The notes under the pieces are model-generated. The model had not been told where the DNA came from, did no database searches, and was given only the letters and a program-made list of their open reading frames with translations. DNA of 16,058 bases from Nitriliruptoraceae bacterium (GTDB lineage Bacteria; Actinomycetota; Nitriliruptoria; Nitriliruptorales; Nitriliruptoraceae): contig SLLJ01000077.1 of the NCBI GenBank assembly GCA_007134165.1, positions 1 to 16,058 on the forward strand, given 5' to 3'. Both the position numbers and the translations under genes were made by a program. Of this stretch, positions 13,761-16,058 are shown one piece after another (the stretch's first letter is position 1; every line of letters starts with the position of its first letter).

Positions 13761-15827
13761 ATGAGCACCTCTGACCCCCTTCTCGTCGTCAACGTGAGCT
13801 TCGCGGCCTCGGAACGCGACTACGACGCCCAGGTCACCTTCCTCGACCGGGACCTGCGCATCGTGCGGGTCGGGGCTGATGGCGACATCGACACCGCCGA
13901 ACTGTTGGTCGCCGCATGGGCCGGTGAGGCCGACGCGATCGCGTTGACCGGAACCCGCGAGGCCCGGGCACTGGGGATCTACGACGGCCCCGACAGCATC
14001 ACCGATCAGGTCCGTGAGGCCGCTGGTGACGTGCCCGTCGTCGACGGCGACACGCTCAACGACGTGCTGCAGGAGTGGGCCATCCGGCACGTGCATCACG
14101 AGATGCCCGGGTTCTTCAACAACGCGCGAACGGTCGTACTCGGCGGGGTGAACCACGACCGCACCACACGGATCCTGCGCGAGTTCACCCCGAATCTCGA
14201 GTTCGCCGATCCGCTGCTCCGCCTGGACCTGCCGGCCAAGCTCGACTCCAAGCCGATGCTGGGCCTGGCCGCCAAGGCCGGCCTGTGGCCCCTGCACCTC
14301 CTACCCGACCCGATCAAGGACCACTTCAAGACCCCGGGACACCGACTCAGTCACGCGTTGGCCCGCAAGGCGGCCAGGGACTGCGACGTGGTCGTGGCCA
14401 CCTACGAGGAGCTGATCGGCTTCGGGCTCGAAGACCTGGCCGGCAAGACGCTGGTGACCTCGGGGATCTCTGAGGAGCGCCTGACCGAACTGGCCGGTCG
14501 GGGGGTGGACATGGTGCTCGACACCACGCCCCAGCCCTTCTCGGTGACCGTCAACGCCGCGGTGCTCCAGGCGATCATGGTGGCCATTGCCGGGCCCGAC
14601 GACGGGAATCTGACCAACGACGATCTGCTCGAGATGATCGTTTCGGCCGGTCTGGAGTCGCGGACGCTGTACCCCAACGGTCCCCGGCGCAAGAGCCGCT
14701 TCGCCTTCGTGATCCATCCGTTGTCCCAGGAGTACTTCCGCAGCGTCGAGCCGCTGGGCACCATCGCCAAGGTCGCGCCGCCGCCGGCGATGGACGCCAT
14801 GGAGAAGGCCATGGCCTACATGCCGCCGTTCACCTACAGCCACGTGACCGGGATCAAGTCCCCGACCGGGGCCGAGGCCGAAGGTTGGCTGATCACGGTG
14901 GGTGGTACCCCCAAGGAGCTCATGGCCCACCGTCCCGAGTTCACCTACGGTCGACTGCTCGCGGCCGCCGAGACCGCCCGCAAGCTCGGCGCGCAGGTCA
15001 TGGGGCTCGGGGCTTTCACCAAGGTGGTCGGCGATGCCGGGGTCACCGTGGCCCGTCGTGCCCCCCTGCCGATCACGACCGGCAACAGCTACAGCGCGTC
15101 GGGGGCGCTGTGGGCGGCCCGTGACGCCACCATGCGCCTGGGCATCGCCGAAGTCGACGAGCAGGGCCGCATCATGGGCAACGCCATGGTGGTCGGGGCG
15201 ACCGGTGCGATCGGGTCGGTGTGTGCCCGGTTGCTGGCGCTCTCCAGCGACGAGCTCTGGCTGGTGTCCCCGGAGTCCGCCAAACTGCTCGCCCTCAAGC
15301 ACGACATCGAATCGCAGGATCCCCGGGCGACCATCCACATCGCTGCCACTCCCAACGATCACCTCGGTCAGATGGACCTCATCGTCACCGCGACCTCCGG
15401 GGCCGGCAAACGGGTGCTGGACATCATGGAAGTCAAGCCCGGTTGTGTCATCACCGACGTCGCCCGCCCGCTCGACCTGTCGGCCGAGGACGTGGCCAAG
15501 CGCCCCGACGTGCTCGTGGTCGAATCCGGCGAGATCCAACTGCCCGGCGATGAGGTGAAGATGCGGGGCATCGGCCTGCCGCCGGGCGTGGCGTACGCCT
15601 GCTTGGCCGAGACCGTCGTACTCGCCCTCGAGGGGCGCTACGAGACCTACACCGTCGGACGGGCCATCGAATGGGAGAAGGTCAAGGAGATCTACAAGCT
15701 CGGGCTCAAGCACGGCATGAAGCTTGCGACCATCTCCGGGGTCAACGGCGTGTACAGCGATGAGGACATCGCCGAGATCCGCGAGCGCGCTCTCGAGCGT
15801 CGTGCGGAGCTCGCGGCCGCCGAGTAG
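13761..15827 (+). CDS. Long-chain acyl-ACP reductase-like protein with N-terminal extension
   Basis: The 688-residue protein has two halves. Residues about 312-688 resemble cyanobacterial fatty acyl-ACP reductase (AAR, about 341 residues), which reduces acyl-ACP to the fatty aldehyde with NADPH. Visible matches are FAFVIHPLSQEYF (314-326), ITTGNSYSASGALWAARDA, the nucleotide-binding VVGATGAIGS (477-486), and AYACLAETVVLALEG (611-625). There Cys614 aligns with the catalytic Cys294 of the Synechococcus enzyme (MFACFAEAILLEFEG, from memory). Residues 1-310 have no counterpart in AAR and are not recognised; VVLGGVNHDRTTRIL (125-139) and DLAGKTLVTSGISEERL (225-241) look like alpha/beta elements. 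No membrane helix or signal peptide is evident. The start at 13761 follows GGGAG; the frame is open to 13632 but without support. Acyl-ACP or acyl-CoA as substrate is inferred. No aldehyde oxygenase or wax synthase is nearby. Confidence 0.75.
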   Translation: MSTSDPLLVVNVSFAASERDYDAQVTFLDRDLRIVRVGADGDIDTAELLVAAWAGEADAIALTGTREARALGIYDGPDSITDQVREAAGDVPVVDGDTLNDVLQEWAIRHVHHEMPGFFNNARTVVLGGVNHDRTTRILREFTPNLEFADPLLRLDLPAKLDSKPMLGLAAKAGLWPLHLLPDPIKDHFKTPGHRLSHALARKAARDCDVVVATYEELIGFGLEDLAGKTLVTSGISEERLTELAGRGVDMVLDTTPQPFSVTVNAAVLQAIMVAIAGPDDGNLTNDDLLEMIVSAGLESRTLYPNGPRRKSRFAFVIHPLSQEYFRSVEPLGTIAKVAPPPAMDAMEKAMAYMPPFTYSHVTGIKSPTGAEAEGWLITVGGTPKELMAHRPEFTYGRLLAAAETARKLGAQVMGLGAFTKVVGDAGVTVARRAPLPITTGNSYSASGALWAARDATMRLGIAEVDEQGRIMGNAMVVGATGAIGSVCARLLALSSDELWLVSPESAKLLALKHDIESQDPRATIHIAATPNDHLGQMDLIVTATSGAGKRVLDIMEVKPGCVITDVARPLDLSAEDVAKRPDVLVVESGEIQLPGDEVKMRGIGLPPGVAYACLAETVVLALEGRYETYTVGRAIEWEKVKEIYKLGLKHGMKLATISGVNGVYSDEDIAEIRERALERRAELAAAE

Positions 15828-15833
15828 CCCTGA

Positions 15834-15865
15834 GCCCCCGACGGGACGCCGGGTCGGCTCGGGGC
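15834..15865 (+). terminator. Possible terminator hairpin after the reductase-like gene
   Basis: GCCCC (15834-15838) pairs with GGGGC (15861-15865), and GA/TC pairs continue inward past one bulge. The structure begins seven bases after the stop codon. There is no T-run, so it would be a GC-rich actinobacterial-type terminator at best. Confidence 0.3.
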
Positions 15866-15873
15866 GCACCGGC

Positions 15874-15903
15874 TTGACATCGGCGCCATGAGTAGGTCAA
15901 CAT
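15874..15903 (+). promoter_or_regulatory. Probable promoter upstream of the M-box leader
   Basis: TTGACA (15874-15879) is a perfect -35 hexamer. With an 18-nt spacer the -10 would be CAACAT (15898-15903), only three of six consensus bases. The alternative TAGGTC (15893-15898) is too close. The position, some 25 nt before the aptamer, fits a riboswitch leader promoter. Confidence 0.45.
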
Positions 15904-15927
15904 TTCCTTCGACAACCGAAGCAGGAT

Positions 15928-16058
15928 CCCGTTAGGTGAGGCTCCTGCACGCGTACGAGTTCGCTACCCGGCAACGTCGAGAGACGCCGACGGGTGAGCA
16001 GGTCGGGTCGGATCAAGGCCCCACCTAACGCGGACCCACCAGCCACCTCGGTGTAGGC
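15928..16058 (+). promoter_or_regulatory. M-box (ykoK-type) Mg2+ riboswitch, 3' end outside window
   Basis: CGTTAGGTGAGGCTCCTG (15930-15947) matches the highly conserved 5' core of the M-box magnesium aptamer. The second conserved block, AACGTCGAGAGACGCC (15973-15988), is the GAGA-capped hairpin CGTC/GACG. It is enclosed by ACCCG (15966-15970) with CGGGT (15991-15995), and further out by CCTGC (15944-15948) with GCAGG (15998-16002). ATCAAGGC (16012-16019) continues the expected order. Known M-boxes sense Mg2+ and turn off magnesium transporter genes such as mgtE or mgtA when the ion is plentiful. The remaining aptamer, expression platform and gene lie beyond the right edge, so the target and mechanism cannot be stated. 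Identification rests on remembered consensus. Confidence 0.8.

Noticed and set aside
1..16058. CRISPR arrays, tRNA or rRNA genes, insertion sequences, phage genes
   Set aside because: No regularly spaced repeats, no cloverleaf or rRNA-like segments, and no transposase or integrase motifs were seen.

Overview
The window is a high-GC stretch with the codon bias of an actinobacterium. Strong GC preference at third positions leaves very long open frames on the non-coding strands. A CebR-type LacI operator system, a CUT1 sugar importer without its own ATPase, and an M-box-like leader fit Actinomycetota. A lineage such as Acidimicrobiia or Nitriliruptoria is a guess from overall feel, not something the sequence proves.

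Layout. (1) Bases 1-2349, plus strand: the C-terminal part of a large STAND/AfsR-LuxR-type ATPase regulator whose Walker A region lies off the left edge. The window opens inside a 15-bp tandem repeat in that gene. (2) Bases 2372-12272, all minus strand: a sugar-utilisation cluster. In transcription order it is a LacI-family repressor, a lipoprotein sugar-binding protein, two CUT1 permeases, a 1115-residue GH94-like (clan GH-L) enzyme, and an intracellular GH3 beta-glucosidase. Start and stop codons overlap as ATGA between the two permeases and between the two enzymes. Stable hairpins sit in the two wider gaps, after the binding protein and after the second permease. Four near-identical palindromes built on GGGAGCGCTCCC, the published CebR/CelR operator core, lie in pairs: two upstream of the transport operon and two upstream of the repressor gene. 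(3) Bases 12620-13480, plus strand: a single-pass membrane protein with a long acidic linker and a small outer domain of unknown function. (4) Bases 13761-15827, plus strand: a 688-residue protein whose C-terminal half resembles cyanobacterial long-chain acyl-ACP reductase, with the glycine-rich NADPH motif and the catalytic cysteine context. About 310 residues of unrecognised sequence are fused in front. (5) Bases 15828-16058: a probable promoter and the 5' part of an M-box (ykoK-type) magnesium riboswitch. It runs off the right edge, and the gene it controls is not visible.

How the genes work together (inference): a beta-linked gluco-oligosaccharide, by analogy cellobiose or longer cello- or laminari-oligosaccharides, is bound outside the cell and imported by the permease pair using an ATPase encoded elsewhere. 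It is then broken down in the cytoplasm by the GH94-like enzyme (phosphorylase or hydrolase) and the GH3 enzyme. The LacI protein would repress both the operon and itself until sugar is present. The most interesting items are the GH94-like enzyme of unsettled activity, the N-terminally extended acyl-ACP-reductase-like protein, the paired-operator architecture, and the truncated M-box at the edge.
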